This document shows, one piece after another, positions 44,084-53,485 of a DNA stretch of 64,000 nt (position 1 is the first letter of the stretch; each line of letters starts with the position of its first letter). Origin of the DNA: Halobacteriales archaeon QS_9_68_17 (GTDB taxonomy: Archaea > Halobacteriota > Halobacteria > Halobacteriales > Natronoarchaeaceae); the NCBI GenBank assembly GCA_003023565.1, contig PXSA01000002.1, positions 111,834-175,833 of the forward strand, in the 5' to 3' direction. The notes below the pieces were generated by a model that had not been told where the DNA came from, searched no databases, and saw only the letters and a program-made list of their open reading frames with translations. A program made the translations under genes and the position numbers.

Positions 44084-44947
44084 ATGGTACGCGAACTCGA
44101 CTCGGTCGAGCGGGTCGGCGTCGTCGGCGCGGGGACGATGGGTAGCGGCATCGCACAGGTCGCCGCGACCGCCGAGTACGACGTCGTGATGCGCGACGTG
44201 GAGGAAGCGTTCGTCGAACGCGGGTTCGACTCGATCGACGACAGCCTCGACCGGTTCGTCGGGAAGGGGAAGCTAAACGAAACCGAGGCCGACGCGGTCC
44301 GCGACCGGGTCACCGGCACCACCGACCTCGCCGACCTCGCGGACTGCGACCTCGTCGTCGAGGCGGCCGCCGAGGACATGGATATCAAGCAGGACGTCTT
44401 CGCGGCCCTCGACGAGGTGACCGACGACGACGTGGCCCTCGCGACGAACACCTCGACGCTCTCGATCACGACCATCGCGAGCGCGACGGGGCGGCCCGAG
44501 CGGGTCGTCGGCATCCACTTCATGAACCCCGTTCCGGTGATGGAGGGCGTCGAGGTCGTCACCGGCGAGAAGACGGCGGACGCGACGGTCGAACTCGCTC
44601 ACGACGTCGCGGAGTCGCTCGGCAAGACCACGTGGGAGTCCGACGACAAGCCCGGGTTCGTCTCCAACCGCGTCCTGATGCCGTGGATCAACGAGGGGAT
44701 CCGCGCGTTCGACGAGGGCGTCGCGACGAAGGAGGACATCGACCGCGGGATGAAACTCGGCACGAACGTCCCGATGGGGCCGCTCGAACTCGCCGACCAC
44801 ATCGGTCTCGACGTCTGTCTCGACGCGACCGAGACGCTGCACGAGGAACTCGGCGACCGGTACAAGCCCGCGTACCTCCTGAAGCGGAAGGTCGACGCCG
44901 GCGACCTCGGGAAGAAGACCGGCAAGGGGTTCCACGACTACGACTAG
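44084..44947 (+). CDS. 3-hydroxyacyl-CoA dehydrogenase
   Basis: 287 residues. The NAD-binding Rossmann start is VGVVGAGTMGSG. The catalytic His is in GIHFMNPVPVM with a conserved NTSTLSIT before it, and the C-terminal domain carries KPGFVSNRVLMPWINEG and GPLELADHIGLD. It catalyses the NAD-linked oxidation of 3-hydroxyacyl-CoA (or the reverse, as in 3-hydroxybutyryl-CoA dehydrogenase). Its stop overlaps the stop of the convergent squalene/phytoene-synthase gene by a shared CTAG (44944-44947). Confidence 0.93.
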   Translation: MVRELDSVERVGVVGAGTMGSGIAQVAATAEYDVVMRDVEEAFVERGFDSIDDSLDRFVGKGKLNETEADAVRDRVTGTTDLADLADCDLVVEAAAEDMDIKQDVFAALDEVTDDDVALATNTSTLSITTIASATGRPERVVGIHFMNPVPVMEGVEVVTGEKTADATVELAHDVAESLGKTTWESDDKPGFVSNRVLMPWINEGIRAFDEGVATKEDIDRGMKLGTNVPMGPLELADHIGLDVCLDATETLHEELGDRYKPAYLLKRKVDAGDLGKKTGKGFHDYD

Positions 44948-45987
44948 TCGAGCGGTCGCTCGGCCATCCGGCCCCGCAGGTCGTCGATCGACGACCGGTT
45001 GACGCCCTCGTCGAAGCGACCGATGAGCGCGAACACCTCGCTTCTGGGCACCTTCACGGACCCCTCGGTCACCACGTCCGCGGGCCGCGCTCGGAGCTCG
45101 CGGATAGTCGCCACCGCGAGCAGGTACGGGATCGCCCACGCGGCGAGCGTGTTCCCTTGCGTCTCCGGCAGCGCTTCCAGGTACTCCTGTGCGTCGTCGA
45201 GGTAGCCCGCGGCGTGGTCGGTGACGCGCTCGACGACTCGGGCGACGTCGCCCGCGCGCTCCGGGTCCGCGACGTCCTCGGCCGTCAGGCCCTCGTCGGC
45301 GAGCCACGAGGCCGGCAGGTAAACGTTGTCCTCCTCGCGGTAGTCGGCGGCCACGTCTTTCGCCACGTTGACCAACTGGAGCAACAGGGCGAACGAGCGG
45401 GCGTTCGTCTCCAGCCGTTCGGTCCGCTCCGGTCCCGTCTCCTCGGTCAGCAGGTTCGTGATGAGGTCGCCGACCGTCCCCGCCGCGTACCAGCAGTACT
45501 CCTCTAGCTCGTCTATCGTCTCGATGCGGAGACCGCCGATGTCGGCGTATCGGTCGACGAACGTCGCCATCCCGGTGACGAGTTCGCTCACCGGGTCCAG
45601 CAGCGCGGTCCGGGTCGGTTCCGGGAGGGATCCGAACGTCCCCGTCACCCGCGGCGTCGCGGCGACGACGTCCCAGTCGTCGTTCGGGTCCTCCGGGATC
45701 CAGGGTCCGACGGCGTCGCGGAACTCCTGGACGGTCGTCGCGTCGTCGGGCGCGAGCGCGCGGTCGTACCGACGCAGTAGCGCGGCTTTCTCGTCCGCCG
45801 GTATGTGCCCGGCGTCCTCGACGGTGTCTGCGATCCGACACAGCAGGTAGCCCACGCAGATCCGCGAGGCCATCGGCTCCTCCAGCGCGTCGATCGTGAT
45901 CGCGAACGTCCGAGAAACCCCCTGAACAGCGTCGTGACACCACTCTAGGTTCTCGGCGACCGTCCGCGTGCTACTGCCCGAATGCAT
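44944..45987 (-). CDS. Squalene/phytoene synthase-family prenyltransferase
   Basis: 347 residues. The first Asp-rich motif is DTVED (in LLCRIADTVEDAG) and the second is NVAKDVAADYREE followed by DNVYLP. The YCWYAAGTVG motif before it is typical of the trans-isoprenyl head-to-head enzymes. Length favours squalene synthase (farnesyl diphosphate to squalene, for membrane squalene and menaquinone-associated lipids) over the shorter phytoene synthases, but this is inference. ATG at 45987; the longer frame to 46095 lacks support. Confidence 0.88.
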   Translation of the reverse strand: MHSGSSTRTVAENLEWCHDAVQGVSRTFAITIDALEEPMASRICVGYLLCRIADTVEDAGHIPADEKAALLRRYDRALAPDDATTVQEFRDAVGPWIPEDPNDDWDVVAATPRVTGTFGSLPEPTRTALLDPVSELVTGMATFVDRYADIGGLRIETIDELEEYCWYAAGTVGDLITNLLTEETGPERTERLETNARSFALLLQLVNVAKDVAADYREEDNVYLPASWLADEGLTAEDVADPERAGDVARVVERVTDHAAGYLDDAQEYLEALPETQGNTLAAWAIPYLLAVATIRELRARPADVVTEGSVKVPRSEVFALIGRFDEGVNRSSIDDLRGRMAERPLD

Positions 45988-46098
45988 TCCACTCGATTCC
46001 CCTAAGGGACCGCCGTGGTAAAAGCATCCGGGGCACCCCTCGGGCACGAGCGTGCGGAAATGAGGAAAACTAAAGCAACGACCGTCAAAGATCACGGC

Positions 46099-47289
46099 AT
46101 GGATCTCAGCCTGTCAGCGGAACAGAAACAGATCCGTGACATGGTCGCCGAGTTCGTCGACGAGGAGGTCGTCCCGAGGGCCGCCGACATCGACCACGAA
46201 GACGAGTTCCCCGCCGACCTCGTGGGCGAGATGGCCGACCTCGGGCTGATGGGCATGCCCTTCCCCGAGGAGTACGGCGGGGCGGGCCTCGACTATCACT
46301 CCTACGCGATCGGGCTGGAGCAGATCAGCCGCGGGAGCGGCGGCCTCGGCACCGTCGTCGCGGCCCACACGAGCCTCGCCGGCAACATGCTCTACGCGTT
46401 CGGCGACGAGCGCCAGAAGGAGGAGTACCTGACGCCGCTGGCCGCCGGCGACGACATCGGCGCGTTCGCGCTCTCGGAACCCGGCGCGGGCAGCGACGTG
46501 CCCGCGATGGAGACGACCGCCGAGCGAACCTCGGCGACGTCTCGCTCCGACGGAGACGAGACGACCGCGGAGAGGGACGGCGACGGGTACGTGCTGAACG
46601 GCGGCAAGCTCTGGATCTCCAACGGCTCCGTCGCCGACACCGTCATCGCCTTCGCCAAGACGGACCTCGACGCCGGCAACAAGGGCATCTCCTCGTTCGT
46701 CGTCCGCCCCGAGGAGGACGACGGGTTCGTCGTCGAGGGAACGGAGGAGAAACTCGGCGACAAGGGCTGTCCCACCGCCGAACTGCGCTTCGACGACCTC
46801 CGGATCCCCGAGGACCGCCTGCTCGGCGAGGCGGGCGAGGGGTTCGTCCACGCGCTCAAGACGCTCAACGGCGGCCGCATCACTATCGCGGCCCGCGGCG
46901 TCGGCATCGCCCGCGCCGCCCGCGACGAGGCGCTGGAGTACGCCCGGCAGCGCGAGCAGTTCGACCAGCCCATCGCGGAGTTCCAGTCGATCAAACACAA
47001 ACTGGCGGACATGGACACCAAGCTTCAGGCCGCGAAGATGCTGATGCACAAGGCGGCGGACAAGAAGATCCGCGGCGAGAACTTCGTCAAGGAGGCCGCG
47101 CAGGCCAAACTCTACGCCAGCGAGGTCAGCCGCGAGGTCGCCAACGAGGGCATCCAGATCCACGGCGGCTACGGCTACACCAAGGACTTCCCCGCCGAGC
47201 GGTTCTATCGGGACGCCAAGCTCAACGAGATCTACGAGGGGACCAGCGAGGTGCTGCGCAACACTATCGGCGACCAACTACTCGACTGA
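46099..47289 (+). CDS. Acyl-CoA dehydrogenase
   Basis: 396 residues from the ATG at 46099. Family blocks are PEEYGGAGLDYHSYAIGLEQ, FALSEPGAGSDVPAM, GGKLWISNGSVADT, and the C-terminal GIQIHGGYGYTKDF with FYRDAKLNEIYEGTSEV. A hydrophilic insert of about 20 residues (AERTSATSRSDGDETTAER) lies between the FAD region and GDGYVLNG and is not in the paralog at 16062. The enzyme feeds electrons to ETF during fatty-acid oxidation. Transcribed alone; the divergent squalene/phytoene-synthase gene shares the promoter region. Confidence 0.93.
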   Translation: MDLSLSAEQKQIRDMVAEFVDEEVVPRAADIDHEDEFPADLVGEMADLGLMGMPFPEEYGGAGLDYHSYAIGLEQISRGSGGLGTVVAAHTSLAGNMLYAFGDERQKEEYLTPLAAGDDIGAFALSEPGAGSDVPAMETTAERTSATSRSDGDETTAERDGDGYVLNGGKLWISNGSVADTVIAFAKTDLDAGNKGISSFVVRPEEDDGFVVEGTEEKLGDKGCPTAELRFDDLRIPEDRLLGEAGEGFVHALKTLNGGRITIAARGVGIARAARDEALEYARQREQFDQPIAEFQSIKHKLADMDTKLQAAKMLMHKAADKKIRGENFVKEAAQAKLYASEVSREVANEGIQIHGGYGYTKDFPAERFYRDAKLNEIYEGTSEVLRNTIGDQLLD

Positions 47290-47572
47290 ATCTGCCTCCC
47301 GCCTCCGCGACCTCCTCGCGGACCCACGCCGCGGCGGCGTCCGACCGCTCGCCCGCGTCCGTGAGCGCGTACACGTCGTGGTCCGTGCGTTTCTCGACGA
47401 AGCCCCCCGACCAGTTTCCGCATCGCCCCGTAGAAGCGGTCCGGACTCAGTCGGTCTTCGTAGCCGGCCTCGATATCGGCTTTCGACTGCTGGCCGTGGC
47501 GCTCGTCGCCGTACAGCAGGACAGTGGTCTCGCCGTCCCGCTTTGCAGCCACTTGCCCGTACTGACGCGACG
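47264..47572 (-). pseudogene. PadR-like winged-helix regulator with a frameshift in a G-run
   Basis: Two frames join into a winged-helix protein: YGQVAAKRDGETTVLLYGDE, SKADIEAGYEDRLSPDRFYG, then after a shift GFVEKRTDHDVYALTDAGER and SDAAAAWVREEVAEAGG. The junction is a run of six G (CCCCCC on the + strand near 47405-47410); one G fewer restores the frame. The C-terminus overlaps the acyl-CoA dehydrogenase gene by 26 bp. No clear ATG is seen at the N-terminus. It could be a real mutation or an error in the homopolymer. Confidence 0.68.
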
Positions 47573-47667
47573 CGTCGCCCGGGGGAAAACGGTTCGCAAA
47601 GGACTCCCGCTCGGGTTCCCGTGACCGAAACCGATAGTTTCGATTGGCGGGGGTCCCTACACCCTGT

Positions 47668-47940
47668 ATGACCGACACGGAGACCGCGAACGGCGTCACC
47701 GCCCGCTACTTCGAGACGGAGACCGAGCGCGTCCTCGAGTTCGATCGCGACGGGCGGACGGCGGCCGTCGCCCAGAACGCCGAGGGCTACGCCATGCTGA
47801 AAGTCCGTCCGGCGGCCGACGGCGACGAACTCGAACGCTACTACGGCTTCGACATGGCGCTCGACCACGCCGCGGAACTGCTCGGCGTCGGCGTCCACGA
47901 CCTGCCGGTCCCGGAAGGGGCCGACGACCTCGGGATGTGA
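47668..47940 (+). CDS. Small conserved haloarchaeal protein (DUF7111-like)
   Basis: 90 residues from the ATG at 47668. Short beta-rich text (ARYFETETERVLEFDRDGRT; AAVAQNAEGYAMLKVRP) is followed by a helix (LERYYGFDMALDHAAELLG) and an acidic C-terminus. It is conserved across haloarchaea as a stand-alone small protein. I know no function. The upstream ATG at 47644 adds 8 residues unlike the family. Confidence 0.7.
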   Translation: MTDTETANGVTARYFETETERVLEFDRDGRTAAVAQNAEGYAMLKVRPAADGDELERYYGFDMALDHAAELLGVGVHDLPVPEGADDLGM

Positions 47941-48003
47941 CGCGGGCCTTTCGCGCCGTCGTTCGGTAGTCCCTGGACGGGTTTCGAGCGCGAGCGACCG
48001 CCG

Positions 48004-48282
48004 TCAGGTCACGATCGAGTACGTGAACAGGAAGCCGAAGTACAGCAGCACGAGCGCGGCGATCGCCTGCAGCCGGAACAGGCGGATCTCCTCGCTCTCG
48101 TCGCGGTAAGCGTCCTGAAAGGCCTCTACCTCCGCTTCGGTACACTCGTCGTGGTGGTCGAGACCGACGTGGAGGGTCCTGTACTCGGCCTCGCTGAACG
48201 GGCGACCGCAGTAGGGGCAGTCGTGAGTGGTTTCGTCGGGCGGTACCTCCGTCGCCACGTCCGTAGCTGTGTCCGTGCTCAT
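48004..48282 (-). CDS. Small zinc-finger membrane protein of the terminal-oxidase cluster (DUF7410-like)
   Basis: 92 residues. A polar N-terminus of about 20 residues precedes a C2H2-type finger (CPYCGRPFSEAEYRTLHVGLDH, with a further His/Asp/Glu-rich stretch) and one C-terminal membrane helix (AIAALVLLYFGFLFTYS). The ATG at 48282 overlaps the end of the upstream membrane-protein gene (ATGA, 48279-48282). Its place next to coxB/coxC points to oxidase assembly or regulation, which is inference. Confidence 0.78.
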   Translation of the reverse strand: MSTDTATDVATEVPPDETTHDCPYCGRPFSEAEYRTLHVGLDHHDECTEAEVEAFQDAYRDESEEIRLFRLQAIAALVLLYFGFLFTYSIVT

Positions 48283-49536
48283 AGGTACGGGGGCGTCGCG
48301 CTCGGTTCCGAGACGATCCACATGCTCACCATCGTGTAGACGACCATGACGAGGATGAACGGGTACTGGCTCCGGACCGCTTGAAGGCGGCTCGGGAAGG
48401 CGTCGTACGCCGTGGCGTGGGCGACCCAGATAGCGACCAGATGGCCGACCAGGACGAACGCGAGTTCGAGGCCGCCGAACCAGGCCGGCAGGACGAACAG
48501 GTCGGGGCTCGCCGGCGGCGAGAACGGCGCGGCGAGCGCGGTCCCGAGCGGCAGGGAGAGGCGGACGAAGTAGCCGAGGAAGTGCGCGAGGTGGTAGCCG
48601 GCGGCGATCGCCAGCAACGTACACCGCCATCGGCGGCACGCCGGCGTCGACCAGCCGCCGCGCGGCGTCGCCCCAGGCCGGCGTCGTGACCAGCCCGTCG
48701 TACGTCGTCACCCACAGCAGGGCGACGATGAACGCCACGTCGTCCGCGCCGGTGACGCCGCGTGACTCCGTCAGCCCCATCCCGGGCAGTCGGAGTTCGA
48801 TCCCGTCGTCGGTGCGCGCGAGCGGGGCGACTCGCCCGTAGTCGTCGAACACCCGAGAGACCGGGTCGACGGTCGAGAACCACCGGTCCGCGCCGAACGC
48901 GACGCCGCCGACCACCGTCACGACGGCGTACGCCGCGACGACCCGGGCGAGCAGTCGCGGGTCGTCGGCCAGCGGGCTGACGACCTCGACCCAGATGAGC
49001 GCGACCAGTCCCGCGACGCTCGGCCACGCGCCCAGTCGCTCCGGATACGACAGGGCCAGCGACGGCAGGAGTTCGACGAACGTGCGGAACGGGTTCAGCG
49101 ACGGCCACGTGTCCCCGACGAGATAGACCGACATCACGTAACCGGCCCACCAGCCGACCCACACCACGAGGACCGCGAGGTTCCGAAACGGGTCGGTCGG
49201 GCCGCGGAAGCCGAACCAGAGGATCGCGACGAGAGCCGCCAGGCCGACGACGCTCGCGAGCGTGTCGAGAACCCGCGACCGGGAGACGGCGAGCGTCGAC
49301 CCGTACTCGTCGATCCGTCGGATGAGCGTTCGGTCGGTGACGAGGCTGGCGAGCAGGAACGACGCGCCGACCGCCCCGCCGCCGGTCGCGAGGAACAGCC
49401 ACGTCGGGACGGCAAGCGACCCCGAGGACTCGCGGAGCGCGCCGCCGTGGGCGAGCGCACGCCCGGCGAGGGCCACAAGCGCGAACACGGTTGCGGCCGC
49501 GACGCTCGGGTAGCGGGGGAGTGGGGATGAGTCCAT
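48279..49536 (-). pseudogene. Polytopic membrane protein of the cox cluster, frameshifted
   Basis: About nine to ten membrane helices. The first frame, from the ATG at 49536, runs through ALAHGGALRESSGSLAV and LNPFRTFVELLPSLALSY to VPPMAVYV. The protein then continues in another frame from about 48617 (LLAIAAGYHLAHFLGYFVRL) to the end at 48279. A 2-nt loss near TACG/TTGCTG would account for it and restore about 419 aa. The family occurs next to haloarchaeal cox genes. Some databases label it 'fenitrothion hydrolase', which I do not trust. Function unknown, possibly oxidase-related. Confidence 0.75.
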
Positions 49537-49560
49537 GCGTGAGCAGAACGGGACCCGTCG

Positions 49561-50406
49561 TCAGGCCGCCGCGCCGGCGTACAGGACGACGACCAGGAAC
49601 ACCCAGACGACGTCGACGAAGTGCCAGTACATCGAGATGGTGCTCACCGAGACGTGACGCTCGGCGGAGTACTGGCCGCTGAGTCCGCGGGCGAACACGA
49701 TGGCGAGCATCACCGCGCCGAGCGAGACGTGGAGGCCGTGCAGCCCCGTCAGCCCGTAGAAGCCGTTCCAGTAGATGCTCTCGGTCAGCGTGTGGCCCTC
49801 GACGAGGATGAACTCGTAGTACTCGTACGCCTGCCCGCCGATGAAGACCAGGCCGAGCAGGAGCGTCACCGCGAGCAGGCCGAGGAACCGGCCGCGATTG
49901 TCCTTCCGGAGCGCGACGTGCGCGTAGTGAACGGTGGCGCTGCTCGCGATCAGGATGAGCGTGTTCGCGAGGACCAGTCCGGTCAGGCCGGGGATCTCGC
50001 CCGGCGGCCACTCGCCGACGCGGATGAAGAAGTAGTACACGAACCCGGCACCGAAGGTCGCTATCTCGGAACCGAGGAACGCCATCATTCCCCAGCGGAG
50101 TTTGCTCTCGCTCTCGTGGTCCGCGCCTCGGTCCCAGAACGACTTCACGAAGGCGTGATACACCCAGCCGTACAGGCCGAGCAGGAAGACGAACGTGCTC
50201 CCTACGAACGCGGCCGGGCCGGCGCTACTGGGAACCATCCCCGCGTCGCCGCCGAGCAGGTACAGCGCCACGGCGACGTAGAACCCCGCGCCGCCGATGG
50301 AAGTGATGAACGGCCACCAGCTAGCCTCGCCGAACCCCTGGGGCCAGTCCTCCACCGCCGGCAAGTGATGCCCGTGGTCCTCCGTCGTATCGTCCGCTAC
50401 GGTCAT
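49561..50406 (-). CDS. coxC: Cytochrome c oxidase subunit III
   Basis: 281 residues, ATG at 50406. Seven membrane helices are expected. Family motifs are KLRWGMMAFLGSEIATFGAG, SATVHYAHVALRK, EYYEFILVEG, and near the end GLHGLHVSLGAVM and ISMYWHFVDVVWVFLVVVLY. Subunit III stabilises the catalytic core in the membrane. It lies between the frameshifted membrane-protein gene and coxB on the same strand. Confidence 0.95.
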   Translation of the reverse strand: MTVADDTTEDHGHHLPAVEDWPQGFGEASWWPFITSIGGAGFYVAVALYLLGGDAGMVPSSAGPAAFVGSTFVFLLGLYGWVYHAFVKSFWDRGADHESESKLRWGMMAFLGSEIATFGAGFVYYFFIRVGEWPPGEIPGLTGLVLANTLILIASSATVHYAHVALRKDNRGRFLGLLAVTLLLGLVFIGGQAYEYYEFILVEGHTLTESIYWNGFYGLTGLHGLHVSLGAVMLAIVFARGLSGQYSAERHVSVSTISMYWHFVDVVWVFLVVVLYAGAAA

Positions 50407-50528
50407 ACCCGGCAGTTTCGTCCGGACTACCAAAAATCCATCCAACTGCGTCGGAGGCATCGCGGCCCGCCGCGGCGCTATCGTCGGGAAAGCAAAGCGG
50501 CAGTCGATCGCCGGTCAGACGGCGACGC

Positions 50529-51248
50529 TCAGGAGTCCTCGGAGCGCTGCTCCTCCAGCCACTGCTCGAACTCCTCCTGAGTAACGACCTGTACCTCGAA
50601 CAACATCCGGGAGTGCCCCTGACCGCAGTACTCGGCGCAGTAGCCCTGATAGGTGTTTCCGGGGTTCGTCGCCTCCGTCCGGATCACGTTCTGCTGGCCC
50701 GGCACGGCGTCCTGCTTCAGCCCGAGGTCGGGCACGTGGAACGCGTGGAGCCAGTCAGCCGTCCCGATCTCGAAGTACACCTTCTCGTTGGCGGGGATCA
50801 CCAGCTGTCCCTGGTTGGAGTCGACGATGACGTTCTCGTCCTCGTACTCGAAGGTCCAGTAGTACTTCTGGGCCGTGACGTTGATCTCCGTGTCTTCGGG
50901 CTGCGGTTCGGCCTGGTCGGTGGTGATCACGTCCTGCGCGCCCATGACGTTGTACGCGCCGACCCCGACGAACAGCAGGATGACGGCGGTCGCGATCGTC
51001 CACGTGATCTCCAGCCTGCGGTTCTCCCGCGTCGGCTTCGGCTCGTCGTTGTTCGTGAACCGGACGACGGTGTAGATGAGGATCCCCTCGACCAGGAGCG
51101 TGATCGGCACCGCGACGAACAGCAGCTCCTGATTCAGGTTGCTGATCAGCCTGTCCGTCGTGGACTCTTGGGCCGCCACGGGCTCGGCGGCCATCGCCAG
51201 CAACGCCACCCCGAAAAGCGCTACGGCGGCAATCCGCTTTCTCTTCAT
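50529..51248 (-). CDS. coxB: Cytochrome c oxidase subunit II
   Basis: 239 residues. A signal peptide (about 1-27, ending VAAQ) precedes two membrane helices and the soluble cupredoxin domain. The CuA site is intact: the upstream His in WLHAFHVPDLG and CAEYCGQGHSRM (two Cys, His, Met). It receives electrons from a halocyanin or similar carrier. A GTG at 51251 is possible, but the ATG at 51248 with TATA CTATTTAACC (minus strand, 51274-51283) about 26-35 nt upstream is favoured. Confidence 0.96.
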   Translation of the reverse strand: MKRKRIAAVALFGVALLAMAAEPVAAQESTTDRLISNLNQELLFVAVPITLLVEGILIYTVVRFTNNDEPKPTRENRRLEITWTIATAVILLFVGVGAYNVMGAQDVITTDQAEPQPEDTEINVTAQKYYWTFEYEDENVIVDSNQGQLVIPANEKVYFEIGTADWLHAFHVPDLGLKQDAVPGQQNVIRTEATNPGNTYQGYCAEYCGQGHSRMLFEVQVVTQEEFEQWLEEQRSEDS

Positions 51249-51273
51249 CACAGGTGAGAGCTTAGGAACTCAC

Positions 51274-51283
51274 GGTTAAATAG
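51274..51283 (-). promoter_or_regulatory. TATA box of coxB
   Basis: Minus-strand CTATTTAACC, 26-35 nt upstream of the ATG at 51248. The divergent ctaA-ctaB fusion gene begins 137 bp away at 51386. Confidence 0.6.
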
Positions 51284-51385
51284 CTGCTGAAATCCCGACC
51301 CATCGAGGGGTTCCGCCCCGCCGGGCGGTCGAGAAACGGCGGGTCTAAGTGCGCGGAAACGAACACTCGAAAGAGAGGGATCGAC

Positions 51386-52816
51386 GTGGAACGAGAGAGC
51401 TACCCCCGTCCCGTTCGGACCGGCGACCGGTTCACCGGCCTCGTCGCCGCGACCGCGATGGGCGTCTACCTGCTCATCATCGTCGGCGCGACGACCGCCA
51501 TCACCGACGCGGCCGCCGCCTGCTCGACGTGGCCGACCTGTAACGGGCAGTGGGTCGTCGACGGGAGCGACCCGGACCTCGCGATCGCGTGGGGACACCG
51601 CCTCGCCGCCCTGCTCGTCGGCGTCCTCCTGCTCGGGACCGGCGTCGTCGCCTGGCTCGGATCGCCGTCCCGGCGCGTGCGCGCCGCCGTGACCGCCGCG
51701 ACCCTGGCCTATCCGGTGCAGGTCGGTCTCGGCGCGGTCACGGCCGTCGACGGGCCGACGGCGCTGCTGTCCGGCGTCCATCTGTTACTCGGCACTGCCC
51801 TGTTCGGCAGTCTCGCCCTCGCGGTCGCGTGGCTGCTCGAAGCCCAGACCGCGACGCCCGAGGACAGGCAACCGGTCGACGACGTCGAGCGGGTCGACGA
51901 CGAGCCGTCGCCAGACCCACAGCGGCCGTCGCTCCCCGAGGGACCGGTCGCCCGGGCGACGGCGTACGCCGGCGCGTACTTCCGACTGATGAAGCCGCGG
52001 CTGATGTGGCTGCTCTGTCTGGTCGCCGCCGCGGGGATGGCGCTCGCGGCCGGGCCATCGCTCACCGTCGAGACCGTGGTGTGGACGCTCCTCGGTGGCG
52101 TCCTCTCCATCGGCGCGAGCGGCACGTTCAACCACGTCCTCGAACGCGACATCGACCGCAAGATGAACCGCACGTCCGACCGCCCGCTCGCGACCGACGT
52201 CGTCTCCGTCCGGAACGCGCTCGCGTTCGGCGGCCTGCTCACGGTCGCCTCGCTGGCCGCGTTCCTACAGGTGAACCTGCTCGCGGCGGCGCTGGGTCTG
52301 ACGGCCATCACGTTCTACAGCGTCGTGTACACGCTCGTACTGAAGCCGAACACCGTCCAGAACACCGTCATCGGCGGCGCGGCCGGCGCGCTCCCGGCGG
52401 TCATCGGCTGGGCCGCGGTGACCGGGTCCGTCGGCGTTCCGGGCCTCGCGCTCGCGGGCGTCATCTTCCTGTGGACGCCCGCGCACTTCTACAACCTCGC
52501 GCTGGCGTACAAAAAGGACTACGCCCGCGGCGGCTTCCCGATGATGCCGGTCGTCCGCGGCGAGGCGGTGACGCGCAAGCACATCGTTTATTACCTCGCC
52601 GCGACGCTCGTCTCCGCGGCCGTGCTGTCGGCGGTGAGCGACCTCGGCCTGCTGTACGCGCTGACGAGCGCCGCCCTCGGCGGCGTCTTCCTCTGGGCGG
52701 TGGTCCGCCTCCACCGCGAGCGGACGGAGGCCGCCGCGATGCGCTCGTTCCACGCCTCGAACGCCTACCTCGGTCTGCTCCTGCTGGCCGTCGTCGTCGA
52801 CTCGCTCGCGCTATGA
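51386..52816 (+). CDS. ctaB: Fused heme A synthase-like (CtaA/Cox15) and heme O synthase (CtaB) protein
   Basis: 476 residues, GTG start. The N-terminal third (about 15-155) has four helices with STWPTCNGQWV and IAWGHRLAALLVG, matching half of CtaA. A hydrophilic linker of about 35 residues leads to a complete UbiA-type heme O synthase (about 190-476). Its motifs are FRLMKPRLMWLL, NHVLERDIDRKMNRTSDRP, LVLKPNTVQNTVIGG and WTPAHFYNLALAYKKDYARG. The enzyme farnesylates heme B for the oxidase. The fusion is known in haloarchaea. ATGA overlap joins it to the next gene. Confidence 0.93.
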   Translation: MERESYPRPVRTGDRFTGLVAATAMGVYLLIIVGATTAITDAAAACSTWPTCNGQWVVDGSDPDLAIAWGHRLAALLVGVLLLGTGVVAWLGSPSRRVRAAVTAATLAYPVQVGLGAVTAVDGPTALLSGVHLLLGTALFGSLALAVAWLLEAQTATPEDRQPVDDVERVDDEPSPDPQRPSLPEGPVARATAYAGAYFRLMKPRLMWLLCLVAAAGMALAAGPSLTVETVVWTLLGGVLSIGASGTFNHVLERDIDRKMNRTSDRPLATDVVSVRNALAFGGLLTVASLAAFLQVNLLAAALGLTAITFYSVVYTLVLKPNTVQNTVIGGAAGALPAVIGWAAVTGSVGVPGLALAGVIFLWTPAHFYNLALAYKKDYARGGFPMMPVVRGEAVTRKHIVYYLAATLVSAAVLSAVSDLGLLYALTSAALGGVFLWAVVRLHRERTEAAAMRSFHASNAYLGLLLLAVVVDSLAL

Positions 52817-53484
52817 GTACGCGAACGCTCCGCCCGGCGCTGCCGGACGGCAGAACGCTGCTCTACGGCGCACTGCTGTTGAACACGGAGTTCCTCGCGG
52901 TCCTGTTCTACCCCGATATCCAGTCGCTCACCGTCGACGGCTGGCTCAACGTCGTCTACGCCCTGGTCTGGCTCAACGTCGGCGTCTGGGCGGTCCTGCG
53001 AACGGACCCGCCGCCGGCGTCGCCGCGGCAACGGCGGACCGCACTCAGCGTCGCGGCGGGCTATTTCGCCCTCCTCGCCGTCGTCGGCGGTCTCGTCTCG
53101 GTCGGCGACGCGTTCAGCCCGGTCGACCTCCCGAACACCGGGCCGCGGGTCGCCTGGCTGATCCCGGGGTGGGGTCCCGCGGTGACGTACGTCGGTGACC
53201 TGCTCACCGTGGCGCTCATGCCGTACAAGACGGTCGGCTATCTCGCGCTCGCGTACCTCGTGTACGCGACGGTGCTGGACGCGGCGGGAACGGCCGTCTC
53301 CGGCGTCCTCGGCCTGCTCTCCTGCGTTAGCTGTACCTGGCCGGTGCTCGCCTCGCTCGCGACGAGCCTGCTCGGCGGCTCCTCCGCGCTCGCGCTCGCG
53401 GTGACGAACTGGTCGCACGAGATCTCGACCGTGGTGTTCGTCCTCACGGTCGCGTTACTGCACTGGCGGCCGTTCGGCCGGTAG
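52813..53484 (+). CDS. Polytopic membrane protein of the cox cluster (DUF7546-like)
   Basis: 223 residues with about six membrane helices. A notable LSCVSCTWPVLASLAT carries a CxxC pair near the membrane, possibly for metal or redox work. The ATG overlaps the ctaB stop (ATGA, 52813-52816), and the next gene begins 2 nt after its stop, so all three form one operon. The role is unknown, probably oxidase biogenesis. Confidence 0.75.
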   Translation: MSTRTLRPALPDGRTLLYGALLLNTEFLAVLFYPDIQSLTVDGWLNVVYALVWLNVGVWAVLRTDPPPASPRQRRTALSVAAGYFALLAVVGGLVSVGDAFSPVDLPNTGPRVAWLIPGWGPAVTYVGDLLTVALMPYKTVGYLALAYLVYATVLDAAGTAVSGVLGLLSCVSCTWPVLASLATSLLGGSSALALAVTNWSHEISTVVFVLTVALLHWRPFGR

Positions 53485-53485
53485 G

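Noticed and set aside
47400-47412. Programmed slippage on the G6 run of the PadR-like gene
   Set aside because: The run is a plausible slippage site, but nothing else supports regulated frameshifting, and an indel error or mutation is simpler.
51550-53484. A 644-aa frame covering ctaB and the next gene
   Set aside because: Only its last 223 residues (from 52813) are coherent; the earlier part is out of frame with ctaB and Arg-rich.
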